From Hyphomicrobium sp. (GTDB lineage Bacteria; Pseudomonadota; Alphaproteobacteria; Rhizobiales; Hyphomicrobiaceae), in assembly GCA_019751875.1 (NCBI GenBank), contig JAIEMV010000017.1, positions 24,072 to 88,071 on the forward strand: a stretch of 64,000 nucleotides of DNA, read 5' to 3'. The notes beneath the pieces were generated by a model. The model saw only the letters and a list, made by a program, of their open reading frames with translations, had not been told where the DNA came from and did no database searches. Of the stretch, positions 9,094-16,730 are shown one piece after another. Position 1 is the stretch's first letter; every line of letters begins with the position of its first letter. The translations under genes were made by a program, and so were the position numbers.

Positions 9094-10059
9094 CTAGAGG
9101 TCGAGGATCAGGCGGCCGCCGGCCGTCTGGAGCCGCGATACACAGATCATGATTTTCTGGCCGGCCGCTTTTTCGTCGGTGGTCAGGAAGTGGTCGTTGT
9201 GTTCGATTGCGCCAACGCAGGAGACGACCTGCGTCTCACACTGACCGCAGGCGCCGCCGCGGCAGAGAAACGGCGGGTTGAGACCTGCCTCCTCGATGGT
9301 TTCGAGGATACTCCGGGTGGGCTTGACCTCGAGCGTGCGGCCGGATTTGGCGAGCTCAATCGTGAACGGCTTGCCGACAGGTGGAGCGGAGAAGCGCTCA
9401 AAGTGAAGGTTCTCTTCAGGCCAACCAGCATCGCGCGCTTCGTTCAAGACCCAGTCGATCATGCCCGATGGACCACAAACATAAAGATGGGTTCCGAGGG
9501 GCTGATTATCGAGGAGGCGAGTCAGAGGGATCTTCTGCTGGGCCTCGTCGAAGTAGGTGTGGATCTTACGGCCATGAAGGCTACTGAGCAGATTCCAGTA
9601 CGCGCCACCGGATTTTGACCGCATGCTGTAGTGCAGTTCGAACGGCATTTCCTCGCGTTCCAGCTGCTGCATCATAGCCATGAAGGGCGTGATGCCGATC
9701 CCGCCGGCGATGAGCAGATGCCGACGCGCGCGGCGATCAATCGGAAACAGATTCATGGGCGCGCTAATCGAAAGCTCGCTGCCCTCTTTCAACTTCTCGT
9801 GCACGAAGATGGATCCGCCACGGGAATCGGCGGTTTTCAAGACACTGATCTGGTAGCATGTCGGATCGAACGGCGATCCCATCAGCGAGTAAGGATTGCG
9901 CAAAATGCGATCTTCGTCGTGCATGGTGAGCACGGTGTGTGCGCCGCCAGAGAAGACCGGCAGCTGCTCGCGGCCCACGGGAACGAGGCGCAGACGGCGA
10001 ATGCCGTCGGCTACGTGTTCGGTTTCGGCTACGCGGACGCGGAATTCGCCTTCGCCCAT
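9094..10059 (-). CDS. dmmB: Ferredoxin-reductase subunit of dimethylamine monooxygenase
   Basis: A 321-residue phthalate-dioxygenase-reductase-like protein. The N-terminal flavin domain contains RNPYSLMGS; the NAD(P)H domain contains IAGGIGITPFM and YVCGPSGM; the C-terminal plant-type 2Fe-2S domain has CRGGACGQC and a final Cys near KIMICVSR. It passes electrons from NAD(P)H to the haem subunit. The ATG at 10059 shares one base with the dmmA stop (TGATG), preceded by GAGG; a GTG one codon earlier is also possible. The overlap suggests translational coupling with dmmA. The symbol is from memory of the dmm locus. Confidence 0.82.
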   Translation of the reverse strand: MGEGEFRVRVAETEHVADGIRRLRLVPVGREQLPVFSGGAHTVLTMHDEDRILRNPYSLMGSPFDPTCYQISVLKTADSRGGSIFVHEKLKEGSELSISAPMNLFPIDRRARRHLLIAGGIGITPFMAMMQQLEREEMPFELHYSMRSKSGGAYWNLLSSLHGRKIHTYFDEAQQKIPLTRLLDNQPLGTHLYVCGPSGMIDWVLNEARDAGWPEENLHFERFSAPPVGKPFTIELAKSGRTLEVKPTRSILETIEEAGLNPPFLCRGGACGQCETQVVSCVGAIEHNDHFLTTDEKAAGQKIMICVSRLQTAGGRLILDL

Positions 10060-10664
10060 CACTTAAAGACCTCTTCAGGAGCGGGCGCTTCGCCGGGCAC
10101 CTCGGCGTCAATGCAAACACCCTGGAAAGCGCCGAGGCGGCGCGAATAATGATCGCGCACGAGCAGTGTCAGTCCACAATGACTGCACGTCGCAGGATTG
10201 GTGGTGACGTTTTCGGTGAAACCTTTGCAATGGACGCACTGGACGCGCCGTTTCGCCGAGCCACGATGTTCGGTGTAGATCGACTTGTGATCGATGCCGG
10301 CTTCGAGCGCTTCGCGCAGAGCGAGACCCATGAAGGGTTCGGTGCCAGTGAAGTAGAGACGGGTGCCCATCTTCGCAGTTTGCAGAACGCCCTTCAGGCG
10401 GAACATCGTGGTCGCTGGAGTGGGGAAGATCCAGAGCGCATCAGACTTAAGGTCTTCGAGCTGCTTCTCGTATCCTTTCCCGGCCGAGCCAGCGGCACAG
10501 TAGAGAATGGTTGTTTTTGAAAAGAAATCGGGCGGCGCATTCCTAGCGAGGTCGAGGATTGCAGCTGCTCCTTCGCCTTCCGCGACCAGTAGGTTGTGCC
10601 TGGCCCGGGGATCTGGCTGCAGCACCCCGTACACCGGCCTGCTTATTATTCCCGGAGTGAGCAT
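10059..10664 (-). CDS. dmmA: Dimethylamine monooxygenase subunit DmmA
   Basis: A 201-residue protein of the DmmA family. The first ~140 residues resemble a reductase-like fold (TILYCAAGSAGKGYE, RLYFTGTEPFMGLALREAL). Near the C-terminus lie two CxxC pairs (CVHC and CSHC, about 18 residues apart) suited to a small metal site. It is an accessory subunit of the enzyme demethylating dimethylamine. First gene of the six-gene operon; strong GAGGGAGA ribosome-binding site before the ATG and a likely sigma-70 promoter about 130 bp upstream. Confidence 0.82.
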   Translation of the reverse strand: MLTPGIISRPVYGVLQPDPRARHNLLVAEGEGAAAILDLARNAPPDFFSKTTILYCAAGSAGKGYEKQLEDLKSDALWIFPTPATTMFRLKGVLQTAKMGTRLYFTGTEPFMGLALREALEAGIDHKSIYTEHRGSAKRRVQCVHCKGFTENVTTNPATCSHCGLTLLVRDHYSRRLGAFQGVCIDAEVPGEAPAPEEVFK

Positions 10665-10794
10665 CGATCTCCCTCGGCATGTTGCGTGTCACGCGGATAC
10701 TGGTCGGGATCGGCCGGCGAAAACGAAAGGCTGCCAACAGCGCGCCGCATTATCCCCCTCGCTCGTTGCTCACCAGTGAAGTTTTATTCTCGAC

Positions 10795-10822
10795 ACTATA
10801 GCAAATACGAATTCGGACGCAA
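10795..10822 (-). promoter_or_regulatory. Putative sigma-70-type promoter of the dmm-tmm-tdm operon
   Basis: On the minus strand TTGCGT (10822-10817), a 16-bp spacer and TATAGT (10800-10795), about 130 bp upstream of the dmmA ATG and downstream of the permease terminator. A good -10 match; the -35 is weaker. No sigma-54 motif was seen here. Confidence 0.4.
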
Positions 10823-10861
10823 CCATTTCAAGTCGATCTTCACATTGTTCGAATTGATAAT

Positions 10862-10887
10862 GGGCCGTGCATTTCTTCGCACGGCCC
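10862..10887 (-). terminator. Terminator after the APC permease gene
   Basis: A perfect 9-bp stem (GGGCCGTGC / GCACGGCCC) with an 8-base loop, 31 bp downstream of the permease stop. The downstream tract on the minus strand (ATTATCAATT) is only moderately T-rich, so some read-through into dmmA is possible. Confidence 0.65.
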
Positions 10888-10918
10888 ACCTCAAATGTGT
10901 CCGTATTTCCGCTCTTAT

Positions 10919-12664
10919 TTAGGCAGGTGGCGGCAGTTCAAAATAATAGTGGGATGTCACCACGACGATTGCCGCAAGAATGAGCGTTACGTAAGGCAAT
11001 ATGCCTGCTTTTCGCTCACCCAAGTCCTGTCCTTTCAAATTCAATTCCGTAAGCATCTCCGCCGGGAACTTGCCTTTGTCCTGGATGTAGTGGCGGAATA
11101 AAAAGACAGGGATAATCAGCGCCGCAAAACCAAGGCCGTACCAGAGTACGTTCGGATTGCCCCACACTTTCGCACCGGCCCCCATGAAGACGAGATTGAC
11201 GAAGCCTAGCAGAGCGTTGAATCCGATCAGCAGCGTGGGTGCGCGATAGGGGCGGGGAATGTCGGGACTGTCGATGCGATGGATCCACGTCGCCTGCAGG
11301 TTCAAGAAGATGAAGATGATGTAGCCGACGTTCGAGATCGCGAGAATTAGATAGTAGGCGGTGGCGTCGGAGGCCGCGAACGTCAAGAGACCGAGGTTGA
11401 ACACGAGGTCCGTCCACATGGCGCGTGTGGGAGCGCCATGTTCGTTCACGTGGCTCAGATACTTTGGGAGCCAGCCGTCGACGGAGCCTTGATAGAGTGT
11501 GCGTGACGACCCAGCCATTGCCATCATGATCGCGAGGATAAGGGCCAGGATCATCATCATCTCGAGTAGATGCGTGACGTAGACGTTGCCGCCTCCGACC
11601 ATCTGACCCATGGCCGCCGCGACGCCAGTTCCGTCAACGATGCCAGGCGCCGTCATGCCTTCAAGGCCCAGATGCCCCTGAAAAGACGCAGCAACCAGGG
11701 TGTAGAGCGCGACGGAAACAACGCCGGCCCAGAAAATAGCCTTGATGGTATCAGTCGCCGGGTTCTTAAATTCTCGCGTGTAGCAGACGGCAGTTTCAAA
11801 CGCGTATGTAGACCAGGCTGCGATGAAGAGAGCGCCCAGCACGTATGTCCATCCGGGATTGCTCCAGTCTCCGGTGGGCGGAACGATCGGTGAGAAGTTG
11901 TCGTAGTTGATGCCGCCGTTGAAGAACGGAACCACACCCACGATCGTCATTGGGATCAGCACGAGCAGACCAATGTATTTCTGAACCTGCGCGGTGCCGA
12001 GGACGCCGCGGTGCTGGATTGCGAACGTGACCAGCATGAGGATGGCGCCGATGAAGAACGTGGCGCCGACTTCGATGTTGGCAAGACCGAAGAAGGAGAA
12101 CTGAAGCACCTTGAAGCTGCGGATCCACGGGGTTGCCGCTTCACTGAGGGCGGCTGCCGCAATCGTGGCTGCTTCTTCACCAGATTTTCCAGCGATGGTG
12201 GCAGCATTGGCCGCGTCTTTAAGCCAAGCTTGCACTTCAGCACTTTCGAGGCCGAAGGTTGGAATGGGCGCGATTGCATTCAGAATATAGCCGGCAGCAA
12301 TCGCGCAGCCCAGCGAAAGCACCGGGGTCCAGGCAAACCAGTTACACCAGACAGAAAGCGGCGCGACGAGTTTGCTGTATCTCAGCCAGGCAGCCGCACC
12401 ATAAACGGCAGCGCCGCCTGATTTGCTGTGAAAAAGACCTGCAATCTCGGCATAACTAAATGCCTGGAGAAAACCCATGACGACCGAAATGAACCAGACG
12501 AGAAAGGCGACTTTTCCCGCTGTGGCGCCCATGCCGCCAATCGAGATGAGAACGAGGGCGGGAACGCCGCTCGCAATCCAGAATGCGCCTTTCCAGTCGA
12601 TCGTACGCAGCAGTGTGTTCTCGCGAGCGCCGGCATCGGCCCTCTCCAAAGACGTGACTGTCAT
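10919..12664 (-). CDS. APC-superfamily permease, candidate methylated-amine transporter
   Basis: A 581-residue integral membrane protein with about twelve hydrophobic segments and the amino acid-polyamine-organocation architecture: first segment FWIASGVPALVLISIGGMG; later YAFETAVCYTREFKNP, typical of permeases of this superfamily. A long loop between early helices (about residues 150-180) is Ala-rich. Position directly upstream of the trimethylamine/dimethylamine operon and next to an ammonium transporter suggests uptake of TMA, TMAO or dimethylamine, but substrate cannot be read from sequence; an amino-acid substrate remains possible. Confidence 0.75.
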   Translation of the reverse strand: MTVTSLERADAGARENTLLRTIDWKGAFWIASGVPALVLISIGGMGATAGKVAFLVWFISVVMGFLQAFSYAEIAGLFHSKSGGAAVYGAAAWLRYSKLVAPLSVWCNWFAWTPVLSLGCAIAAGYILNAIAPIPTFGLESAEVQAWLKDAANAATIAGKSGEEAATIAAAALSEAATPWIRSFKVLQFSFFGLANIEVGATFFIGAILMLVTFAIQHRGVLGTAQVQKYIGLLVLIPMTIVGVVPFFNGGINYDNFSPIVPPTGDWSNPGWTYVLGALFIAAWSTYAFETAVCYTREFKNPATDTIKAIFWAGVVSVALYTLVAASFQGHLGLEGMTAPGIVDGTGVAAAMGQMVGGGNVYVTHLLEMMMILALILAIMMAMAGSSRTLYQGSVDGWLPKYLSHVNEHGAPTRAMWTDLVFNLGLLTFAASDATAYYLILAISNVGYIIFIFLNLQATWIHRIDSPDIPRPYRAPTLLIGFNALLGFVNLVFMGAGAKVWGNPNVLWYGLGFAALIIPVFLFRHYIQDKGKFPAEMLTELNLKGQDLGERKAGILPYVTLILAAIVVVTSHYYFELPPPA

Positions 12665-12809
12665 GTGGTTTCCCCCTGTCCAGCGTTGGAGTTGGCCTCC
12701 AATCGTGCGACGAAAGGATGCATAGGGAAACTACGTTGTCAAAAACTTTTCTTCTCAGGAAAGAATCTGCCGCCAACTCAACATTCTAGTCTAAGGCCAA
12801 AAATGAAGA

Positions 12810-12841
12810 CGAGGCCTCGGGCGTCCGCTCCCGAGGCCTCG
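12810..12841 (-). terminator. Terminator of the amt unit
   Basis: A perfect 12-bp stem (CGAGGCCTCGGG / CCCGAGGCCTCG) with an 8-base loop, followed on the minus strand by TCTTCATTTTTGG. A second perfect 11-bp hairpin (12918-12944, loop of 5) lies between it and the small-protein stop; that one lacks a T-run and may instead protect the mRNA 3' end. Confidence 0.85.
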
Positions 12842-12956
12842 CTTGTCGCGCCCGCCGGCTGGGGTGCCTCTCCCCGGCAGGTGCGGAACATTATTCGAAA
12901 GTTGGAAGAGCCGAACGTGGCGGACCGGATCAACCGGTCCGCCATTGGTATTCGTA

Positions 12957-13136
12957 TCAGTGGCCGTTCTTGGTGACCTTCATGTAGCACTCCTTCTCGT
13001 GGAAAGAGCCGAAGATGATCGATGCTGCCACGACGACCGCCGACAGCGCCAAGATCCCCATGATCATCGTTGGGTTATCGGCGAACGTGAAGTAAGCCGC
13101 CGCGTCATCCCATTTGCTGATCGGTGATGTGAGCAT
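12957..13136 (-). CDS. 59-residue single-span membrane protein encoded after amt
   Basis: A short open frame starting with ATG after a good AAAGGACC site, 32 bp downstream of the amt stop. It predicts a soluble N-terminus (MLTSPISKWDDAAAYFTFAD), one transmembrane helix (about residues 24-43, MIMGILALSAVVVAASIIFG) and a short charged tail (SFHEKECYMKVTKNGH). No family recognised. The strong ribosome-binding site, co-directional position and downstream hairpins make it very likely real. A role as a small partner of the ammonium channel is inference from location only. Confidence 0.7.
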   Translation of the reverse strand: MLTSPISKWDDAAAYFTFADNPTMIMGILALSAVVVAASIIFGSFHEKECYMKVTKNGH

Positions 13137-13168
13137 AATTCAGGTCCTTTCGATATCAGGGTCAATCG

Positions 13169-14488
13169 TTACTCAGCCGGCAGCGCCTTTAGGCCCTCGG
13201 GGTAAGCCGAGAGTGGAACCTTGGTCTTGTCGAGACCAAGGATCTCAGAGTTGGCCGGGACGCGGAGCAGACCGAAGATGCGAAGCGCCAGGGACAGGAC
13301 ATAGCCTGACAGGAAGCCAAGAGCTGCGAACACTCCGGCGCCGACAAGCTGACCCGTCAGTGAAACCGGCGGCATGTCGTTCATGTTGGGATAGCCTGCG
13401 GCGAACAAGCCGCATGCCACCACGCCCCAAAGTCCACCGTAGCCATGCACGGCGACCGCGGCGACAGCGTCGTCGATCCCTGCTTTCTCGATCAACTTGG
13501 CTACGATCGGGGCTGTGAATGCGCCGAAGAAGCCGACCAGGAAGGCCAGAGGCGGGTACCAAACATCAAGGCCGGATGCCGCCGAGATGATGCCAACGAG
13601 GCCACCCGACATCATCCAGAATGGATCGCGGGTCTTCACCCATGCTCCGATCAAGCCACCGCAAAAGCCCATCAGCGTGTTGAACGAGAATGCCGACAAC
13701 GTCGCGGGCTGGCCGTAGATGTTCGTCCACTGGCCGCCGTTGACGTAGATGATGCAGCCCCCGAGGAAGCCGAAGAAGCCCACGATAATGAGCATCAGGC
13801 CGATGACCGTCATCGGCATGTTGTGACCGCCGATATCATTCGCCGTGCCGTCGGGATTGAACTTGCCGATGCGCGGGCCGAGGTTGAGAAGCACGCCAAG
13901 AGCGAACGTGCCAGCGATCAAGTGAACGCAGCCGGCGGCGCCGACGTCATGGAAGCCGAACTGGGCGGTGAGCCAACCGGTCGGATGCCAGCCCCAAGAT
14001 GCCCCGAGAATCCAGACGACCGAGCCCAGGAAGATTGCCAGGATGATGAAGCCAGTCATCTGAATTCGCTCGATGACCGCGCCCGACATGATCGAAGCTG
14101 TTGTCGCGGCGAACAGCGCAAAAGCGCCCCAGAAGATGCCCGTGGCGTTGTCAGCCAAATTGGGGCCCATTTTTGCAGCCCAGGGCAGGCCGTCTGCTGC
14201 AGCGTCTGACACTGTCAGACCGTCGGGGAATGCCAGATAGATCCACCAGCCGAAGTAGAAGAACGTCGGCACAATGAAGGCGAAAGCCAGAATGTTCTTG
14301 ATGCCCGAGGCGAGCACGTTTTTCGCGCGCGAGGCCCCCATTTCGTAGGCAAGGAAGCCCGCGTGGATGACGATCATCAACGCGATGCACCACCAGTAGA
14401 AGACTTCCGAGTTGATGGTCCCCGCCATACTCGTCGATTTCTCTAGCGCAGCTAACTTCGCAGCTAGATCGGCTAACTGTTGCTCCAT
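13169..14488 (-). CDS. amt: Ammonium transporter of the Amt/Mep/Rh family
   Basis: Predicted 439-residue inner-membrane channel with eleven or so helices. Characteristic segments: WWCIALMIVIHAGFLAYEMGASRAKN near the N-terminus, GGHNMPMTVIG, and VHGYGGLWGVVACGLF bearing one conserved pore histidine, with another in GAAGCVHLIAG. The start at 14488 (MEQQLADLAAKL) follows a GGTGGGAC site; an upstream in-frame extension would cross the untranslated leader. Preceded by a near-perfect sigma-54 promoter, so expression is expected under nitrogen limitation via NtrC. No glnK is adjacent. Confidence 0.93.
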   Translation of the reverse strand: MEQQLADLAAKLAALEKSTSMAGTINSEVFYWWCIALMIVIHAGFLAYEMGASRAKNVLASGIKNILAFAFIVPTFFYFGWWIYLAFPDGLTVSDAAADGLPWAAKMGPNLADNATGIFWGAFALFAATTASIMSGAVIERIQMTGFIILAIFLGSVVWILGASWGWHPTGWLTAQFGFHDVGAAGCVHLIAGTFALGVLLNLGPRIGKFNPDGTANDIGGHNMPMTVIGLMLIIVGFFGFLGGCIIYVNGGQWTNIYGQPATLSAFSFNTLMGFCGGLIGAWVKTRDPFWMMSGGLVGIISAASGLDVWYPPLAFLVGFFGAFTAPIVAKLIEKAGIDDAVAAVAVHGYGGLWGVVACGLFAAGYPNMNDMPPVSLTGQLVGAGVFAALGFLSGYVLSLALRIFGLLRVPANSEILGLDKTKVPLSAYPEGLKALPAE

Positions 14489-14587
14489 GTCCCACCGCTC
14501 TCCATCAAAAACCCCACATGCCGTCTCGAAGCTCGAGCCGACCAAGGTATTTTCCCTCGAGGAAAATAATACCCGTGACATTCAACC

Positions 14588-14602
14588 GCAAACGGCGTGC
14601 CA
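14588..14602 (-). promoter_or_regulatory. Sigma-54 (RpoN) promoter of amt
   Basis: On the minus strand TGGCAC-N5-TTGC, an exact match to the -24/-12 consensus, about 100 bp upstream of the amt ATG. Transcription start expected near 14577. Upstream (14638-14664) GCACC and GGTGC half-sites occur 17 bp apart, wider than a standard NtrC site. Confidence 0.85.
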
Positions 14603-14799
14603 GACTTGATTATTTAGGAATTTCCGCGTGGTGGCCTGCACCGGCTGGGCCGGGTGGGGGGTGCGCAGCATAGAAAATCGGCAACGCGCTCAAAAAGGCG
14701 TCCGCAAGTACGCGAGCGGTCCCTGGCCCGCGATAACGCTGGATTCGGAGTCAGTTTTTAAGGGGCCGAGGCATCGATGAGCGAAGCGCCAGAGAACCC
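14603..14799 (-). other. Non-coding upstream region of amt
   Basis: Together with the leader (14489-14587) this makes about 310 bp without a gene between amt and the tRNA. Besides the sigma-54 motif I see only the GCACC/GGTGC half-sites near 14638-14664, a possible enhancer for NtrC, and nothing else recognisable. Confidence 0.5.
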
Positions 14800-14876
14800 T
14801 GGCGATCCCGGCAGGTCTCGAACCTGCGACCTACAGTTTAGGAAACTGTCGCTCTATCCAGCTGAGCTACGGGACC
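14800..14876 (-). tRNA. tRNA-Arg (anticodon CCT)
   Basis: A complete cloverleaf of 77 bases including the encoded CCA. Acceptor GGTCCCG pairs with CGGGATC (one G-T pair), D-arm GCTC/GAGC, anticodon stem ACAGT/ACTGT around loop TTCCTAA giving CCT, T-arm GCAGG/CCTGC with TTCGAGA. Reads AGG codons. Confidence 0.95.
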
Positions 14877-14942
14877 GGACCGAAACGGTCGGCGTTCTTA
14901 TAGCAGAGCAAGCATGACAAAACAGCTGCCACCGGTCACCAT

Positions 14943-15662
14943 CTAGGGCGTCGCCTGGACGAGCTTGCCAGTGAACATCACGGGGCCGGAAGGCGCTCCC
15001 GTCGGCGAGCCGCCCATCGGTTCGACGCTCACCGCGAACGAGGCGTTCATCAGCAGGTCCATCTCCGAGCGGGACTGCACCGGCATCGCTTGCATTTCGC
15101 CCGGCTTGTTGACCAGCCCTAAGGACTTCGGCTTCGGCATGTCGTCGGAGACCATCCAGACTTGATAGGTCTTGGCACTCTGGGCGGGCGGATTGACGGC
15201 GGTGATGACGCACATGTTGGTCCCCGTATCGACCGTGAGCAGGAAGGCCGGCAGATCGTCGCCGCTGTCGAGAACCGCCACATACTGACGCGCTTCGTCG
15301 CGACCGACCGTTTCGCGATAGCCGAGGACGCCGACGAGGGAGGCTGCGATAGCCGTTGCACCGACAAAGGCGTTGCGCCAGCGGGCCGCGCGACGGGCGA
15401 GCAGTTGTTCGCGTGCCTTCAGCGAGACGACATGCTGATAAGGTTCGATCTGGGCGCGAAGCTTGTCGTAAAGGTTCGGCGAAGGGGTGACGGGCGAGAT
15501 GGTTTCGATCAAGGGAGCCAAACGGCGCTCCCAAGCTTCGATAGCGAGGTCGAGCGCCTTGTCGGTGACGCGGCGATCGGCGACGACCTGACGCTCCTCG
15601 CGCGTCAGCGTGCCGAGAACGTACTCGGCAGCCAGACCTTCAATGTCGTCGAGCTCACTCAT
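14943..15662 (-). CDS. RskA-like anti-sigma factor
   Basis: A 239-residue protein with the anti-sigma-K (RskA) layout: an N-terminal sigma-binding region (residues 1-90, EGLAAEYVLGTLTREE), one transmembrane helix near residues 107-123 (VGATAIAASLVGVLGY), and a C-terminal domain outside the cytoplasm (YQVWMVSDDMPKPKSLG). It should hold the ECF sigma factor encoded just upstream inactive. The ATG overlaps the sigma stop by four bases (ATGA), indicating translational coupling. The inducing signal cannot be told; singlet oxygen or other oxidants are typical for related systems. Confidence 0.85.
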   Translation of the reverse strand: MSELDDIEGLAAEYVLGTLTREERQVVADRRVTDKALDLAIEAWERRLAPLIETISPVTPSPNLYDKLRAQIEPYQHVVSLKAREQLLARRAARWRNAFVGATAIAASLVGVLGYRETVGRDEARQYVAVLDSGDDLPAFLLTVDTGTNMCVITAVNPPAQSAKTYQVWMVSDDMPKPKSLGLVNKPGEMQAMPVQSRSEMDLLMNASFAVSVEPMGGSPTGAPSGPVMFTGKLVQATP

Positions 15663-16207
15663 CGCTCGAGGCATCCTTTCAACTGCGCCAAGCTCCGGTG
15701 AAGCCACGTCTTGATCGTGCCTTCCGGTCTGCCGAATCGTGCGGCAAGGGCTTCCCGGCTTAATCCGTCGAGATAGGCGAGACGGACAATCTCCTTCTTT
15801 TCGGGCTCGAGACCGTCGAGGCAACCCAGCAACCGCTCGACATCCTCGGACCGCTCTAGTGCCGCGATCGGATGTTCATCGCCGCTCGCAATGTTCTCCA
15901 ACTCGCTCTCGTCGCCCGTGGGCCGGACGACGCGGCGACGGGCTTCGTCGAGCGCCCGGTTACGAACGATTGTAGCCATCCAGGTCATCGGGGATGCAAT
16001 TCCGGCATTGTAATCCGATGCGCGCTCCCAAACCTTGAAAAAAGCCTCCTGTAGAACCTCTTCTGCAACTTCCCGGCTCCTGAGAATACGTACGGCGACG
16101 CCAAGCAGTTTCGATGAGGTTGCCTGATAAAGCTCGGCGAACGCCGCCTCGTCGCCATCAGCTACGCCCGCGAGCAGATGTTCGAGTTTCGTATCGCGGG
16201 GTGGCAT
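15659..16207 (-). CDS. ECF-family RNA polymerase sigma factor
   Basis: A 182-residue group IV sigma factor. Region 2 spans about residues 20-90 (ELYQATSSKLLGVAVRIL, AEEVLQEAFFKVWERA, TIVRNRALDEARRR); region 4 lies at 125-175 (LEPEKKEIVRLAYLDGLSRE, FGRPEGTIKTWLHRSL). The ATG at 16207 follows GGAG and is preferred over the longer upstream frame, which lacks sigma features. Cotranscribed with its anti-sigma factor. It is divergent from DUF486-photolyase genes, making those plausible targets, but no shared promoter motif was established. Confidence 0.9.
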   Translation of the reverse strand: MPPRDTKLEHLLAGVADGDEAAFAELYQATSSKLLGVAVRILRSREVAEEVLQEAFFKVWERASDYNAGIASPMTWMATIVRNRALDEARRRVVRPTGDESELENIASGDEHPIAALERSEDVERLLGCLDGLEPEKKEIVRLAYLDGLSREALAARFGRPEGTIKTWLHRSLAQLKGCLER

Positions 16208-16285
16208 AGGAACTCCGGGAGGCGCAGGCTCTTTGGTGGGGCAATTGTTAAACCGGCGGGCAGCGCCGTGTCGAGAGCACGGGCG

Positions 16286-16314
16286 TTGCAAATGGGGCCT
16301 CGCGACCGTTAAGT
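16286..16314 (+). promoter_or_regulatory. Putative promoter for DUF486 and photolyase genes
   Basis: TTGCAA (16286-16291), a 17-bp spacer and TTAAGT (16309-16314) in the divergent interval between the sigma factor and DUF486. It would give a leader of about 30 bases to the TTG start. Could equally be a poor match by chance. Confidence 0.3.
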
Positions 16315-16352
16315 CCCCAACGATACTTACCCCCCGAAGTCGGAGTCTTGTC

Positions 16353-16712
16353 TTGGCCTCGTTCCTTCCGCCCGCGTGGCTGGCGCCGATCGTGCTTCTC
16401 ACGCTTTCCAACGTGTTCATGACCATCGCCTGGTACGGACATCTGAAGTTCAAATCGGCGCCGCTGCTCACCGTCATCCTCGTGAGCTGGGGAATTGCCT
16501 TAGTCGAATACTGCTTTGCGGTCCCCGCCAACAGAATCGGACATGGCACCTATTCGGCGGCGGAACTTAAGACAATCCAAGAGGTCATCACTTTGGTCGT
16601 GTTTGCCGTGTTTTCGATCGTGGTGCTGAACGAGGCCATCACGGTGAACCATCTCGTCGGGTTCACGTTGATCGTGGCGGGCGCCTTCTTCGTATTCAAG
16701 GCACCGCTTTAA
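16353..16712 (+). CDS. DUF486 family membrane protein (DMT-superfamily-like)
   Basis: A 119-residue protein with four predicted transmembrane helices: IVLLTLSNVFMTIAWYGHL, LTVILVSWGIALVEYCFAV, VITLVVFAVFSIVVLNE and LVGFTLIVAGAFFVF. The pattern NVFMTIAWYGHLK and EYCFAVPANRIG is typical of DUF486, small proteins related to drug/metabolite transporters; function unknown. The likely start is TTG at 16353, seven bases after GGAG, since no ATG precedes the first helix. It sits 18 bp upstream of the photolyase gene, so the two are probably cotranscribed. Confidence 0.75.
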   Translation: MASFLPPAWLAPIVLLTLSNVFMTIAWYGHLKFKSAPLLTVILVSWGIALVEYCFAVPANRIGHGTYSAAELKTIQEVITLVVFAVFSIVVLNEAITVNHLVGFTLIVAGAFFVFKAPL

Positions 16713-16730
16713 CTTCGCTACAGAGACTCG

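Noticed and set aside
12714..12742. Sigma-70 promoter of the APC permease gene (TTGACA on the minus strand)
   Set aside because: The -35 is perfect but no acceptable -10 occurs at 15-19 bp spacing.
14800..14876. tRNA-Arg as a mobile-element integration site
   Set aside because: No integrase gene or repeated tRNA 3' end was found in the neighbourhood.
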